64,000 nucleotides of DNA from Muribaculaceae bacterium Isolate-104 (HZI). GTDB lineage: Bacteria > Bacteroidota > Bacteroidia > Bacteroidales > Muribaculaceae. Of the stretch, positions 63,884 through 64,000 are shown piece by piece. A program made the position numbers and the translations under genes. The first letter of the stretch is position 1, and each line of letters begins with the position of its first letter. The stretch is from the NCBI GenBank assembly GCA_003762715.1, contig RIBJ01000031.1:120010-184009 (forward strand), in the 5' to 3' direction. The notes under the pieces were generated by a model. That model saw only the letters and a program-made list of their open reading frames with translations. It had not been told where the DNA came from and did not search any database.

Positions 63884-64000
63884 TCATTTAAAAAAGTCTT
63901 GTGCTTCCGAAAAGCCTGTTATTTTATAGCGGGGGAAGTCTGAATGGGAAAGGGTGATTTTCGCATTCATTTCTCTGATTTTCAATAAAATAAGTGGTAT
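63884..64000 (-). CDS. C-terminal end of an unidentified protein (partial)
   Basis: On the minus strand a frame is open from the right edge to a TGA at 63884-63886 (38 residues, ending GFSEAQDFFK). An internal ATG gives 28 residues, so it could also be a short peptide. It is upstream of tsaC in the same direction. I do not recognise it. Confidence 0.35.
   Translation of the reverse strand: MPLILLKIREMNAKITLSHSDFPRYKITGFSEAQDFFK

Overview
This window is a piece of a Bacteroidales chromosome. The reasons are the promoters (TAnnTTTG boxes, several with TTTG 17-20 bases upstream), the lack of strong Shine-Dalgarno sites, and family-typical genes: PorX and PorW/SprE homologues, a DUF3256 protein, a head-GIN (DUF2807) protein, an AGE-type sialic-acid pathway and the rpmF-fabH-era-der cluster. 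GC content is moderate and the gene set is that of a host-associated commensal. A Muribaculaceae-like gut bacterium is my best guess, but that is inference. Nearly all the DNA is ordinary chromosomal coding sequence. I see no prophage, integrative element, CRISPR array or rRNA operon.

Layout. 1-3414: tail of an unknown gene overlapping mfd. 3419-12717 (minus strand): der, era, fabH, rpmF, a YceD/DUF177 protein, a TPR membrane protein, xseB, xseA, a DUF3256 protein and a DEAD-box RNA helicase. 12829-15709: orphan sensor kinase, HAD phosphatase, recO. 15838-18114: pnp with a strong terminator. 18181-19123: an A/T-rich control region, a 162-bp MITE-like element and an unrecognised gene. 19124-22696: phoH-like gene, small conserved gene, cyclophilin, M16 peptidase. 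22797-29418: lipoate ligase followed by the whole glycine cleavage system (gcvT, gcvH, gcvPA, gcvPB, lpd). 29431-32057: ADP-ribosylglycohydrolase, exported nitroreductase and a flavin/Fe-S membrane protein. 32219-33727: TPR kinase-like protein that lacks the phospho-accepting histidine. 33821-40465 (minus): sialic-acid operon (transporter, lyase, 2-epimerase, three-domain esterase/mutarotase). 40763-46041: iron alcohol dehydrogenase, acyltransferase, metG, asparaginase. 46114-48907: head-GIN repeat protein, ECF sigma factor, anti-sigma-like protein, second copy of the 162-bp element, secreted protein. 49103-51220: galM, nucleotidyltransferase, tRNA-Leu(TAG). 51752-61419: a tightly packed, mostly overlapping run of eight genes (aspartate aminotransferase, beta-propeller lipoprotein, aroA, small Cys membrane protein, metal ABC permease, porW, porX, tsaE). 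61437-63806 (minus): ClC channel and tsaC.

Working together: LplA can lipoylate GcvH, which shuttles between GcvP, GcvT and Lpd to oxidise glycine. The nan operon takes acetylated sialic acid through de-acetylation, anomer conversion, uptake, cleavage to ManNAc and pyruvate, and epimerisation to GlcNAc. PorW and PorX are encoded back to back and probably act in one envelope-signalling pathway. TsaE and TsaC both serve tRNA t6A synthesis.

The least explained items are the two nearly identical 162-bp elements (one inserted exactly at a stop codon that it recreates, the other in a 5' leader), the palindromic control region at 18213-18350, the histidine-less kinase, the exported nitroreductase paired with a flavinylated membrane protein, the SGNH-esterase-mutarotase fusion, and three start codons lying right behind a promoter box.
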